Assembly: GCA_019096155.1 (NCBI GenBank)
Contig: JAHCVI010000003.1
Coordinates: 3,472,001-3,536,000 of the forward strand
Reading direction: 5' to 3'
Origin: Staphylotrichum longicolle
Taxonomy: Eukaryota; Ascomycota; Sordariomycetes; Sordariales; Chaetomiaceae
Length of the DNA: 64,000 nt
Shown: piece by piece, positions 21,085 through 33,909 of the stretch
How positions within the stretch are numbered: the first letter of the stretch is position 1
How the letters are laid out: every line of letters begins with the position of its first letter
Translations under genes and position numbers: made by a program
Notes under the pieces: model-generated
What the model saw: only the letters and a program-made list of their open reading frames with translations
The model's database searches: none
What the model was told of the DNA's origin: nothing

Positions 21085-22297
21085 TGCTGCTTTTCCCGTT
21101 TGATTTTGCATTTCTTTTTTCTCTTTCTTTTCTTGTGGAGTTTGGGGTTATGAAGTTGAGGCCTGGTTTTCTTCTTGATACCCGTCTTAAAACTCAAGGC
21201 GCATTCAGCGGCATTTTCTAGGGGCTAGGGGGTTGGAAGGGTACTGCATTCGAGGTTACTATCGGCCTGCCTCAGTTTAATACTTTAACTATGGAGTCTC
21301 TGGGTGGTAGTTCTGGGCCAACGTTATTTCCAGGCGTCATGGGAGGTTCTGAGCCAAGGTATCTTGGACTCATGAGAGCGCCTCAAAGCACTGGGGAAAT
21401 GGACCAGGGGGCCCATTCGAAGCATTCGGAGAGTTTGACGGGTGCTCATTCAGCACGAGGAAGGATAATGTGGGGGGCTTCACGGCGGGGACCTGAACTC
21501 TTCCCCCTGGATCAGGTGGTCTGGGGTTTCACATCGAGGAGATGAGGAGAGGGCTGAGATTCTGCTATATTTTCTGCACTGGCAGGGTGGCGCACTCTCC
21601 TCAGAGGCACAGAAGCTCACCACTTGGTGATTTATTTTCTTTATTTTGTTTTGAGCCACTGAGGTTGCCCGTGGCATGGGCTTTGTGATTTGTCACCAGC
21701 GGCTATGGACAGAGGGAAGCTATCGTTATTGGCATTGAGAAGGGCTGCGCCAGGTTGCTGGCAGGGGGTTATCCATCTGGAAGAAGCATTGAGTTGTATT
21801 TTAGTAGGCAGTCTGAGAAGAGTGCTATCATGAATAACGTAACAAGCTGTCCGAATGTGACGTCCATGTCGTGTTTTTGGGAGGTTGTTCTGGTTTAGCG
21901 TGTCCAGCTGTGTGAATCAAATGCAAGCCCATACTCCGTCCGCCCTCTACCAGTACTCCTGTCGTCACTGTTGTTGCAGTCTTCGTAACCAGTCCTAACC
22001 CTTCCTTTCCGTGGCTATCCCATCCTGCCTTCGTGGCCTCTTGTGTTGCTCGTTGCCAGTTCCAAATACCGTCCTGTGTGCCCAAGCTTTCATGTCCTCC
22101 TCTTGCCTGCCGATTTCCATTCTGCCATTGATCCACCACCCATTCCCGTCATCAAAAAGGCGTCGATGAGAGGTGATTGACTCTGTGACCATTAACACCC
22201 CGCCAAAGAAAAACCCTGCAGAATACCAAGCCCGTGTGGCCATTATCCTGCGCCAAAATAAAATGTTGGAACCCATCCTTTAAGATCCAGAACCCCA
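21085..22297. other. Intergenic region
   Basis: About 1.2 kb between two convergent genes, with no supported gene. Directly after the stop at 21084 is a T/C-rich stretch (21090-21140), consistent with a 3' end region. Confidence 0.5.
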
Positions 22298-22732
22298 TCA
22301 CATCCTCTGACGCGCATAACACCCTTCCCACCCTTCCCCTTGCACCCTGCTCCCCTCCCCGACACCACGGCGACATTCCTCACCACCACCACCAACAGCC
22401 GACCCAGACGATGACAAGTCAACGTAACCCTCAACGTAACCCTGCCCTTCTTGAGCCGCCGCCGTCGTCATCGCGCGGGCAGAAGAAGAAGGATGAGAAG
22501 AAGGGTAGGGAGACGACGGATCCTCCCCCTCCTCCTCCAGCCCCCACCGGCCGCCGCCCTCCCCGCCGGCGCCGCGGCGGTGGTCCTCGCACGCCTTGTT
22601 CGTCTTCTTGTAGGTCAGCCAGTTGTTGCAGCCCTCGCGGTCGGGGCCGCAGAGGTGGGTGGTGGGCGTAGTCTCGACGCAGCCGCAGGCGAAGGTCAGG
22701 GCGACTTTCCAGCAGTAGTATTGGCGCGTCAT
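22298..22732 (-). CDS. Small Cys-rich protein, hypothetical
   Basis: A 144-codon frame starts at the ATG at 22732. The first 52 residues look structured: YYCWKVALTFACGCVET, then THLCGP, then GCNNWLTYKKTNKACEDH. The pattern C-x8-C-x-C...C...C...C-x2-H resembles a small zinc-binding fold. I have an impression that similar N-termini occur in other filamentous fungi. The rest is Gly/Glu/Ser-rich and low in complexity, so the true C-terminus may differ through an intron or frame change. There is no signal peptide, so it is not an obvious secreted effector. No function is assigned. Confidence 0.5.
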   Translation of the reverse strand: MTRQYYCWKVALTFACGCVETTPTTHLCGPDREGCNNWLTYKKTNKACEDHRRGAGGEGGGRWGLEEEGEDPSSPYPSSHPSSSARAMTTAAAQEGQGYVEGYVDLSSSGSAVGGGGEECRRGVGEGSRVQGEGWEGCYARQRM

Positions 22733-24079
22733 CTTTTTTCTCTTCCTTCCTTGTCTTTCGGTGGGGCAAAGTTTAGATCTCTTGGGGGGTGAGGTGGAGT
22801 TGAGGTAGTAATATGTCTAGACAAAAAAAAAAGGCGTCTAATCTTGGGGTGTATCGCCTAGAATAAGAGACGGAGAGGAGGACGATGGACGAGAAGCGGG
22901 ATGTCTGTCTGCTAGAAAGAAGGTGCTGGGGATGGATTCGGGGAATAGCGGTGGGAAGGCTAAGAGCGAGTTAAAACGCCCTGACTCAGAGACAATGTCG
23001 GTGTAGCCACAACCCAAAGTGAGGCTGAACTAGTGTGCCGTGAGAGCCTTGTCGCGGCGGTGTGGTGTGAGCTGTGGTGTGAGGGGGTCAACACGAAACT
23101 GGGGGGGGCTCGTAACACACGGAAAGCAAAAGAGACGACAGCGGGAGGGAGAGGGGATTCGCAGCCCTTTTTGCACATTGCTCATGCTGGCTGCCTGCTG
23201 TCGTTGGCTGCTGCACCCGCCCCCCGTCTGGGCTGTGCCGGCCACGACGCAAGGCCTCACGCTCACCCAACAACAAATCCGAAACGGGGGGACGAGGCTG
23301 CAGCCCCCGGGGCACCGGGCAACACTGGGGCACGAGAGCAGGCTTCCGATTGGGGGACAGGCCCGACTGCCAGCGTCGCACCAGGATAAGTCATCCGATG
23401 CCGGTCGTCCATTGCAGGGGCTGGCCGGCAACGGCAGTCAATGAGGCTCAAACGATGGGGGGCCCGCTTGGAACGTGTCGGGCTGCTTCGAGAAGCCCTT
23501 GTTGGCGACGACATCTGATGTGCAGTTGTCCAGGAGAGGGTTTTCAGGGTTGGACCCGGGAAGTGGCCCACGGTGCATGGGAGGGAGATCTTCACTGTGC
23601 GCGGATATTGCCGGACCCCGACTCCCGATGAACGCTAAATGTTAGGCCCCCAGGCCACCCCCACACCGAGGCTTGAGAGCGTCATTGGCGGCCTGATTGG
23701 AGGTGCAATCTGGAATCTGGAATCTGGTGCGTGTCGCCTTCGACGACTTCCATTCTTCCCGGTTGGAAGGTTCATGCAGATCGAGACACCCACAGCGTCG
23801 TCTGCTCCCGCCAATCCTTGTGCCATTTTGGAGTGCATCCCTTTTGTTTACTCTGTATTAGTAGCATTCCCTTCCTTTCTCTGCTTGTGTTAAACAGTTG
23901 CTGTGGCCCCTTTTGTTCGACTTCGACGCGCACCTCAGATGCACATGCAGACGTGGGTTCTGTAACCCTGACGATTCATTGAAATAACTGCCCTTCGCCG
24001 ATCCTCCGAAAACAATTGTCACCCGTACCTAAAGAACTCTCAACCTCGATCGACACCCACACCCAAAGGCTAAGCAAAC
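22733..24079. other. Intergenic region between divergent small Cys-rich gene and LSB6
   Basis: About 1.35 kb. It must include both promoters. I see no gene with recognisable features. It contains G-runs and C-runs (for example 23100-23106 and 23219-23224). Confidence 0.5.
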
Positions 24080-26785
24080 ATGCCGCGGCCAGCGACGACA
24101 GGCTACGAGCGCCTCGCGCAGGCCGACCACAGCGACGACTCGGACGACGACCCCCTCGCCGCCAGCTACGCTTCGCTGCAACCCCCAACTGCCCCGCGCT
24201 ATGCCCCCATCACCCAGCCTCGCCCGCACTCGGGCATGACCACCCCGAAGTATTCATCCTCGTCCGTCCCCGGCTTCCGCGAATCCTCCCGCTCCGGCCC
24301 CCGCCACCGCCGCCGCAGCCGCAGGAACTCGGGTGTCGACCTCAAGGCCATCAACGCCCGCCTCGAGCGCTGGGCTGACGAGATCGCTTCCAAGTTCAAG
24401 CGCACCCGCAACAAGAAGAAGGGCGAGGAGGAGCGTCTCGAAATCCATCACTCCGTCTTCCAGGCCCCCGAAGGCGTCCGCCCCGTCACCGCCGAGATGC
24501 TGGCCGTGCCCGAGCCGGGCTACATGTCAAAAGCCGAGTTCGAGGCAATCGTGGACAGCGTCAGGTCCGCCATACAGCAGGGCACACATCCCCGCATGAT
24601 TTCGCAGGGCAGCTCCGGCAGCTACTTTGCGAGGAATCCCGACGGCAAGGTGGTCGGTGTCTTCAAACCAAAGGACGAGGAACCCTACGCTGCGGGAAAC
24701 CCCAAATGGAACAAGTGGATTCATCGAAACTTGTTCCCCTGCTTCTTTGGAAGAGCTTGGTGCGCATCTCTCCCGCTATCTGGAATGTCACAGAGCTAAC
24801 ATATATCCCAGCCTCATCCCCAATCTTTCCTACGTCAGCGAAGCCGCAGCCTACGTCCTCGACGCCCAGCTGCGCACTCACCTGGTCCCATACACAGACG
24901 TCGTCTATCTTTCATCCAAATCGTTCCATTATCCCTTCTGGGACCGCTACAATTTCTCGAGGAAGCGCAAGTCGCTGCCTGCGAAGCCGGGCAGCTTCCA
25001 AGTCTTCCTCAAGGGCTTCAAGGACGCAAACATCTTCCTGCGAGAACATCCCTGGCCAGACCAGTATCTCTCGGGCTTCCGGACAACAGACCCCCACAGG
25101 AAGCGAAAGCGGAGATGGGCTGACAACTGCCGCCTGAGCTCTGCGAACGACGACGGAGACAGTGACGACGGCAATGAGAGCCCGCATTCCCAGACACCGG
25201 GACCCGGTAACTTCATGTGGACGCCGTCTCTGAAGCAGTCCTTTAGGGAGGAGCTTGAAAAACTCGTCATTTTGGACTACATCATGCGAAACACAGACAG
25301 AGGGTTGGACAATTGGATGATCAAGGTCGACTGGGAGACCGAGCAGGTCTCGGTGGCCTCTGAGCCGGTCCGCCTCAACATGGATACCTCAGATCCGGAG
25401 CCGGGGCCGAGACCGGTGGACTTGTCGCAGAGGGAGCCGCCCAAGACGCGGGCATCATATCCTTACCGGGTCGAGCGGCCTATGGACGCCACGACGCCCG
25501 TGTCGAGCACGCCAGACCCCAAAATTAGCATTGGTGCCATCGATAACTCCCTGTCGTGGCCCTGGAAACACCCTGATGCTTGGAGAAGGTGAGAAGCAGC
25601 CAATACAGACCATGGAAAATGCAGTCATGGCTAATCTGTTTAGTTTCCCCTTCGGCTGGCTTTTCCTTCCCGTCGACCTCATCGGCCGCCCCTTCTCTCA
25701 AAAGACCCGCGACCACTTTCTCCCCTTACTCACCTCGACGCAGTGGTGGAGCCAGACTCAGCTTGCCCTCCGCCGCGTCTTCCAAATGGACGAGGACTTC
25801 CAGGAGCGCATGTTCGCCCGCCAAATCGCCGTCATGAAGGGCCAGGCCTGGAACGTGGTCGAGACCCTCAAAACCCCAGACCACGGCCCTCTTGAGCTCA
25901 CCCGCCGTGCCAAGGTTTGCGTCTGGGACGACCTCGTCGACGTGCCTGTCGCGGTTCCGATGCGCGCCGCAAGCGCTGAGATGCGCCGCCGCGCCACTGC
26001 GAGTCGGACTCCGCAGTAGCAGCAGCAGCAGCCGCCGCCGCCGCGCCACGGCTGCCGCGAATCACACAAAAGCCGCCAACGCCAACGATCTCATTGCCGA
26101 AGACGAAGAGGAAATGGACATCGGCCCCACGCCGCCAGCGCACCGCCACCACCACCACCACCGTGCCTCCAGTACTTGACCCCTCGGCAACCCTCCCCCG
26201 CCCGCCGACCTCCCCCACCCGGGCCGCTTCGAACTCGCCCTACACGACGACAGCCCCCCCCCCACCGCCGCCCCGCTCGCCCGGCCCTTGTCACCATCAT
26301 CCGAGAGCCACGTCGGAAGCCGACCATCCCGCCCCAACCTGCCCCGCGCGCCGCACAGCCACCGCTCGCTGAACGTCTACTCCCCGGACCGCGGCACCGC
26401 CTCCTCCCGCAGGGAGCAGCTCAACGCCAACTCGGCTTCGATCGCGGCGCAACTGCACAACAGCAGCAGCGACGCGATCCACCACGGCAACGGTGTCGGC
26501 GGCCGAGCGAGCCTTGATTTTGCCACCGGCCTTGGAAACGGACACGGACACGGACACCCACGCAGCCACGTGCGAGGCTACTCGTACGGATACGTGGGTG
26601 ACGGCCGTGGCGGCGGCGGCGGCGATGGGTACGCATATGACGAGGACGGCGACGACGACGACGAGCTGGAGGGTGGCGATCTGGGCTATGCGGCTGCCAC
26701 GGGCATGGAGGGGAACCGGAGGCAGGTGATTGTGGAGCGGTTGGAGATGGTCAAGGGGCGGAATCCCGTTTTTACGTGGTGTTGA
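24080..26785 (+). CDS. LSB6: Type II phosphatidylinositol 4-kinase Lsb6 (C-terminal linker broken)
   Basis: Exons 24080-24759, 24812-25588 and 25644-26785; the introns of 52 and 55 bases have good borders. The acidic/basic N-terminus is followed by the kinase N-lobe with RMISQGSSGSYFARN, VVGVFKPKDEEPYA and NLFPCFFGRACLIPN (Cys-rich membrane-anchoring position in type II kinases). The C-lobe has DYIMRNTDRGLDNWMIK (catalytic loop), IGAIDNSLSWPWKHP (metal-binding Asp) and FQERMFARQIAVMKGQAWN. It phosphorylates phosphatidylinositol to PI4P on Golgi, endosomal and vacuolar membranes. The conserved C-terminus GDLGYAAATGMEGN...VIVERLEMVKGRNPVFTWC is present, but in another frame than exon 3. The frame changes near the CAG/CCG repeat at 26010-26025, and a TGA at 26177-26179 then interrupts the new frame. 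The catalytic domain is upstream of both breaks. Confidence 0.85.
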
Positions 26786-29700
26786 TTTGGTGATGCACGG
26801 ATCTAGTACAAGTATTCACTATCTTGTGAGGTGTGTGGTTTGGGGTCCTGGGTCTAGTGTTGAACGGGAGGGGATTGGGAAAGGGCAGGGGGGCGTTGGG
26901 CGCTTTGGGTTTTGCATCTGCTACTTGTACCATTGTACTTGTACTGCTTTTGTGTGAAGGCGGCGTTGGGAGTGTATGGTATGGTCCGGTTTGGATTGAA
27001 CTGTGTTTTGGAGTGAAGGGGGCAAAAATGAAGGTAGAAATACAGATACAGCGGTTGATTGTTGGCGTTTTAGGGACTGTGGTTCGGTTTAAAGGATGGG
27101 CTTTGTTTGTTTTGCGGGATCCCTCTCGTTCTCGTCTAGACTCTCACCAGTCCTGTTCGTACAAGCGGCGCGGGAGTCGGGGGGTACTTGGCGAAGTGTC
27201 GGTGCTTGTGTAATTCTTTCAGGATTCTCAGGAGCACGCAGACAAACAAACCCGCCGCCGTGTCTGCTTCTTCTTCTTCTTCATCCACGTCTTGGCACTA
27301 CTTAGCAGTGGCAACGAAGGAGAAAAACGGCAAGGAGTGGGGGGGGGGCGGGGGGCAGGGGAGGAACTGTTCCTATTCTACTGTGTTTCAGGAAAAAAGG
27401 TATCAGAAAGAAGAGAAAAACGAACAGGGTAATGAAAGGGAAGAAGAGAAGGGAAAAAGGGAAGAAACAGACAAAAAGATTGGCGATAAAACAAGAGATG
27501 CAGTCAAGGCAACAACACCAAGGAGAGCCAGATGAAGAGCCATGAAGAGAAGGGGCTCAGAAAAGGAAGGTTCACTCGGACACACCACAGAGTTGGTTGT
27601 CACACATTATCTTGTTCTCTCACTTTCACTAATCATCCTTTGCCACTTATGACGAATCATTGGTACAGCACCCGGGTTCGACTCCAACATGCGTTTCATT
27701 GTGATGTGCAATATTGTTTTGAGGGAGCGGAGGGTAGGGGTTCATACCTATGCATGTGTGTGTGTGTGTGTATGCGCCCCTTTTCCTCTCGCTGTCTGGA
27801 GCAGGGGAGTGGAGAGAGGGCGTCTGTTGCGTGTTTGAGAAAATCAAGAGACTTTCGCCATCCTGTGCAGTCACGGTCAAGGCATCATGCTCCCAAGTCT
27901 GTGGCTTAAGGCAGGTTTGCTGCCTTGTTCCAGAAAGCCGCACACCCAGGTCGACTGCCTCCTGGGACACGAACGTATTTCCCAAAATAGTTCAAGCCAC
28001 AGGGCCCCAGAGCGCGGGCAGGCAGGCAGGCACCGAACCGCGTCGGACTGGTGGTGCTCAAAAAGGCAACTATGTCCGCCCAGAGATTGCCAGGTCTGCT
28101 GCGCAAGAATACAGTCGACATCATTGTCGAGGACATGCATGATGGTGGTCCCGGGAGTTAGACGCCGCAGCCGGGAGAGCTGGGATGCTGCATTGCTGTT
28201 GCTGCATTACAGAACAGCATCGCCATCCCGCGCGCATCGACCGGCATTAAGGACGGCAGGGTATCTACGCAACCGGACAGAGGTGCCACGACGTTCTCGC
28301 TTAACGCTTCCCCAGCATCAGAATCAACCTTCAGAACATGCATCCCAACCCCAGGAGCAACCAGACACAACTTCACCACCCCCTTTGTCCCGCCCGCCGT
28401 CTGCACTACGCTGCTAGTGCCTGCAGGAAAAGCCCCGGCACGGGGTGGTGGCTGGCGGCCGTCCAGTCTCCTGTATTTCGTGACGCCGGCAGGCGGGAAG
28501 CGACCTCGAAGTTGAGCGTGAAAGGAAAGTAGCTGGCTGGACATGCAGGTCACCCTGATTCAGGACCCTTCTCCGCGTCCATGACATATGCACCTTTCGC
28601 GAGACCGGTCTCCGCGATACCCACCGCGCGCAACTATTCCGTTCCCCAGTTCCGCGACTCAACGTTGACTTTTGAGACGGCGGAAAGGCCTCCAAGGGGT
28701 CATGGGGCCAGGCCAGACGACACGGCCGTGATCGGAAGCCAGCAGACGGGGGATTTTGCGAGTCTTTCTTTTTCATTTCCGCCCCTCAATGCCCACATCA
28801 GCGAGAGACCCGTTTCGCCGTGATTCTGACCGAGAAAATGATGCGCCAAGGCCGGCGCGCTCGGGAGTGGTCGCCGAAAAGGAGGGGGTGATCTGTCAGG
28901 TTCCACAAAACCCGGCCGCTTGGGAAGGCCTAGTTAGCGCAGAGGGGCTGGGGTTGCGAGCGAAACTCCAGCCCGCAAGGAGATTGCAGTTCGTCGGTGG
29001 GGGTCTGGAGGAGTCTATCATTAACGTTAGTAATGCCTACCTTGCTCGTCTCATCACCGCTGTCTCTCGGGTCTTGGACAGGCGACATGTGCCTCCCGGC
29101 GTCCCGAACTGGACCGCGCGTGCCAAGGCGAGGAGAAAACGGGATTTGCCCAACATGGGGAATTTTAAATGTCTGGGCCTGCGTTTCTGCGGCCCTTCGG
29201 CGGCCTTTGCTTTTGAGCAAGACCGAGTCTGCCACTGCAACCAGAAGGGGCCGCGTGCAGTGTGTGGCGGTCGCACAGGGAAGAGAGGTTAGGAACGGTG
29301 GGAAATGGCTGCAAGAGACATTCCAATGATCCCATTCAGCCCGACCCGAGGAGGTGGTTGCGCCCAGGAGGGCCCTGGTCGTTGGTCGTTGCGACAATGG
29401 AATCCCTGTCCGCGGTTCGTCCCCTGCCCCGTCCGCTGCACGTCGTCGCAAAAATGGGAACCCAGTCCTTCCGCATGCAACTGGAATCCCTGGAGCTCAG
29501 AGGCTCCCGGGCTGACGTGCAGTTTCCCCCGACAAACGGGGTGGGCGCATGACACAGGCAGGCCTCGCGACCGGTTTTCCTTGCGTGAATGTGCGGGATA
29601 TCCGCTGACGAAGCCGCGATTTGGCCCTTGCCCTGGTCAATCTTCGTCTGGTCCCGCCGCGGAGGTGGCTGGAAAGTGTTTCCCGGGATAGCCGCAAGTC

Positions 29701-32213
29701 ATCCTTCTGAAACTTGTCCCAGTGCTCGGGTTCCCTCCCAGCTATTGTGGCGCCTGCAAGGATCAGGGTTACCAAGATGAGGGTACTGGTGACCACCTCG
29801 CTCTTGGACCCTGTCAACCCAAGCAGCCGTGCTGACATACTTTCGCGTGCAAACAGCCCTGCATTGAAGCCTCGGCTGCATTACAGGTTCCGTTTCGCGA
29901 GCTGAGCTTCGGATTCGTGCCCGCCTTTCCTTTTCATAATGTTGCGAGCTGCAGGGATGCAAGACGGCCTCTTCGTGATGCCTAAAGCCAGGGGAAATTG
30001 AGGTGCCTCTGCACCGGGTCCGTCAAGGCCGGCCATCCCGCGCCCAACTGCTTGAACTTTAGCCGCAAAGATGAACGAGTCATTGCCGGTTCTTCATTGA
30101 CCTCGAACGAGAGACGGTCATCCTCGAAGCGGCGTTGTTGGCGGGTATTACCGCGCCGATCCGCCGACTGAGAGGGTTGGGGACCGTTTCAGCTCGTTGA
30201 CCCAAGCAATTCGCAAACCAGGCACCCCCATGACGAAGGCGGTGTCCCAGACAGCACCAGGACCCGTCGGTGTGGTTTGCGCACAGATGCGTGCGGGCAA
30301 TTTACCAACCGGACGGGAGCCGACAAGACATGAGGCGCCATCCCCAAGCTGCTGGGAATGGGTACGTACCGCCCCCCCCCCCCTGCATTTCGGGCCCAGT
30401 TCACGACGGACATCAGCCAATGCCCTCGCGAAACCCACAGCCTGTCGTGGGGTGTGCCGCATGCTCATCGGGGTTCTCACTCTTGATGCGAGGCCGTCTT
30501 CGCTCCGCTCAGGCCATTTTCAAGTTTCAGAAAGGGAGAACACGGAGTATCTCACGTTCCTGTCGCCTTTGTCAGCTCATCTCGCCGGCAAAGCAGCCAA
30601 GCCAGAAGAGGGAGGTGGGTTTGGGGAACGACCTGCCAGCCGGGATCAAAGCCAGATGATCGATGTTTTGCAGCGGTGGGATGTTACCACAGTAGTGCCC
30701 GCTTCATGGGGGGGTCAGCGGGAATTTTTGGCAAAAAATCCTTCCATGGTCCTTCTGAGCCCCGCAGGTCGGCAGACCCCTGACGCCGCCGTTCCAGCGG
30801 GACGGTGCTGGAAGTTCGACAGTTCTGTGTGTAAAACCCTCCGTGCGATCCCAGGACCGTGTCCTCGGGTTTCTCTGGGGACCCCATAGAGGCGCGTCGG
30901 CAACCTTCGGTGCGGTGTATGACAACTCCTGAGCACACCACTGCCTCGCCCCTGCTTGACGTCAGATCTGTACGACAACCGAAAGACCCAAAACACGGTC
31001 CTGAGGGAGGGTCGGGTGCCCATCGGACGGTGCTCCACCACGAGTGGTGGCTCATGCCAAGTTTGCCGGAGGTTATTCCACTCAGCGGGAACGACCAGGT
31101 TTGTCTGCCTGTTTCACCCTGGACTTCCAAATGGTAGGTCCATATGCGAAGTGCCTTAATGGACCCCAACGTTATATTATAGGACTGACGGGGTAATCAA
31201 CCCAACTGTGGTCATTCGCCTAGCCACTCTCGGAGAGGCATGAGGTGTCCCCTGCCAGACACCTAACAGACTTGCAGAGCACCCGCAAAGCGCATGGTGC
31301 CCTGTCCACCGGGACGTGGGTGCTGGGCGCTGCATCAGGCCAAGAGTGTCTTAGTCTCCGGGACCTCCCTTGACGAAGGGACACGTCGAACTGCCAGTCA
31401 AGCCAGCGGGCACTCCAATCACCTTGCAATATCTGCAGGTTTCAACCGGAGCTAGCGGTGACCGGTCGACCATCCGGCAGAGCGGAATGGCATGGTGGGG
31501 AAAGACGTTTCACCTGTTTCAATCAGAATAGAATCCCAGTGCATGCGGGGGACTTCCGGGACCGCAGAAACATGCAGACCCAGGTGGAAGCATGGTTCGC
31601 AGGGGAAGCTTATCAAAGCGGCCCGTCCAGAGGGAAAACGGCAGTCCACGTCGTTAGAGGCCGTGTCGTCCTCGCCAAAGGCGGTGTAGTGCCCCCAGAG
31701 CCCGAGATGCCGCGAGTGGTCAGCCACCGTCTTCCCACCCGCTTCGCTGGGACGGTCTGGTCAAGGACAGGGGTCTCGGGACAGCCCTTTTCCCAGAGGC
31801 TTAACGACAATGCGCCAGCAACGCCCTCTGATCGACAATACCATCGTGGCGCGCAAACCGCCCTGGCGGGCCAATCTGAATGATTTGGCACGGGATCGGG
31901 GCCCACCAAGCGAGCATTGCTCATTTCAAACGTGGGAGTGCCGCAGAGGGAGAGCCCCATGGCCCGACGCCGTCCTTGAAGCCCGTCCCGAGGAGCAAGG
32001 GGTCTTGAAAGTCTCTCCGCCCACGCTCGCAAACCCGCATAAGGCCATGTAGTTAAGTCCTCATGATGCCTGAACCCGACTTCCTGGTCTCCCCACTCGA
32101 GCCCCTGGAGCCAAACTCTGCAACTTTTTTTTCTGGGTTCTCGGCGTGTGTGTTTTGTTTCCCCATCGAGATTTGCCACATCGCGGGAGTAGGGAAGACC
32201 CATTACCGCAGCC
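26786..32213. other. Gene-poor 5.4-kb region
   Basis: No protein family, tRNA, rRNA or transposon signature is recognised. Open frames are short, overlap on both strands and have no motif. It has an A/G-rich purine tract at 27380-27490, a CAGG microsatellite at 28018-28032 and a run of 12 C at 30371-30382. It may contain undetected non-coding transcripts or decayed elements. Confidence 0.5.
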
Positions 32214-33909
32214 ATGAACGAAGGGTGTGTGATTCGCAGTTTGAATACCGATTCGGCGCTCATGCAGGGAGAATCGCTAAGTTGGACATAGCGATTCCCA
32301 AACAGTCCCCGTCGACAACACGTACCGAGAAGTCGTTGTGCACGGCAACAGAGAGTTCCAACGTTATGCCTTGGAGAATGGGGTATACTTCGCTCCAATC
32401 GACGATGTAAGCGGAGTGCTCGGCCATTGTCGTCGATTGTTGGTCTGACCGCGATTCGGCTGGGGAGCAGGACGAGATCGATCGCCTCCAGTATATGCAC
32501 CAGATCTTCAACATGATGTTCGACAACAGGCTCATATTTCCTCCAATACCGCGCCCGCGGCGAATCCTCGATTGTGGATCTGGATCGGGTGCGTGGGCCA
32601 TGGAGGTGGCTGAACAACATCCTGAATGCGAGGTACGTGAACCAGCTCCTGATGATATCCTTCGTTGCCCAGGACAAGAACGTACATGTCGCCAGAACTG
32701 GAGGGAGATAGCGGCGGTGTTGGTAATTTCTCAGCAGGTCCCGTCCTCTTGCTGACCACCCTGGTGGCGCAGGTCATTGGCATCGACGTGTACCCGTATC
32801 CGGTACCAGAAGACATCCCACCCAACTTAGATTTTCAAGTGGATGACCTGAACAGCCCGTAAGAAGGCCGATTGCAAGAGCTGACCAGCGCACGTTGCTG
32901 ACATGGGGTTAGGTCGACGTTTCCCTCAAACTATTTTGACCTTGTGCACAGCCGAATGATGTCTGGTGGGATTCACTCGAACCGGTGGATGAACTATCTC
33001 AGCGACATCCTGCGCATTCTTCGGCCTGGAGGGTGGTGTCAGATGGTCGAAATATACTTCAACGCACAATCAGACAACGGAACGCTTACCGCGAGTGAGT
33101 GTCTCATGGGGAACCGCGTAAAGGCCAGGGACACTGACGCGGTACCAGACCATGCACTCCAGGTGTGGTCGCAAAGTTACATGCAAAGCATACACCCCGC
33201 AAAGGACCCAAGAGCGCCGTTGCGGCTGCAAAACTGGATGACGGAAGCGGGCTTCGTTGAAGTCGAGTCGCGATTGTTGACTTTGCCCCTGAGCGGATGG
33301 TCAACAGGTGCGAGGCCCGAAAGGCGGACGCTGTTGCTCCCAGAACCCGGTGCCTAACAACCCATCAGATCCTCGAGAGCATGCCATCGGCACAGCAAAC
33401 AGGGCCAACGCTCACCGACTCATGTCTTCGCTTGCTGTATTTCCTTTTGCGCAAGCCCTCAGGTGGGTGACTGTGACCTGGAGGTGGCAGCAGGGGCAGG
33501 TAGAGCGTCCATGCTGATGTTGACTGCTGCTGTAGCATGTCAAACACCGACATTCAGCTTCTCGTAGCGCAGGCTCGCAGCGAAGCTGACAATCCGGCCT
33601 TCAAGGTATGATGCCCACACCAGCGCCGTCGCTTCTCGCAGTGTCGTAATCCTGGAATGGCTGTTGTGGTACTGGCTGCTGATCCATCGCGGGAGCTGTA
33701 CAGGCGTATTTCCCAGTGTAAGAGAGCGTCGACACGCGTGCCTTCTTTTCGATTCGTGACAGCATGACTGACGACTCAATCCCAGGTACGTTTGTATTGG
33801 TCGGAAGCCAGGGAGTAGCAGGCATCATCGGCACAGCGACAGCCGGAGCCACCATTCCTCGAAAGGGGGCAAACATAGCGACTCGAGAAAAAGGGCAAGG
33901 CACGGGTGA
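32214..33909 (+). CDS. LaeA-like SAM-dependent methyltransferase, ten exons
   Basis: Assembled by hand: 32214-32224, 32292-32406, 32471-32632, 32773-32858, 32913-33094, 33149-33307, 33369-33462, 33536-33605, 33704-33717 and 33786-33909. The total is 1017 bases, an exact 338 residues, with GT...AG at every border. It reads YREVVVHGNREFQRYAL, DRLQYMHQIFNMMFDNRL, SAM motif I RILDCGSGSGAW (residues 73-84), VIGIDVYPYPVPEDIPP, FQVDDLNS, FDLVHSRMMSG, ILRPGGWCQMVEI, SDPREHAIGTANRAN-like text, and IQLLVAQARSEADNPAFKAY ending in VYVCIGRKP. This is the order of the fungal LaeA-like family. The family includes LaeA, which controls secondary metabolism through the velvet complex, and many paralogues of unknown target. 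The first exon (11 bases) is the least certain. Exon 9 is only 14 bases. The tail after IGRKP is a His/Ser/Arg-rich extension. No biosynthetic genes lie next to it. Confidence 0.8.

Noticed and set aside
27650..27690. GGGTTCGACTCC, T-arm-like word
   Set aside because: Only two stem pairs form, and the upstream sequence does not fold into a tRNA.
31613..32677. 354-codon minus-strand frame
   Set aside because: It overlaps the methyltransferase exons in antisense and has no domain.
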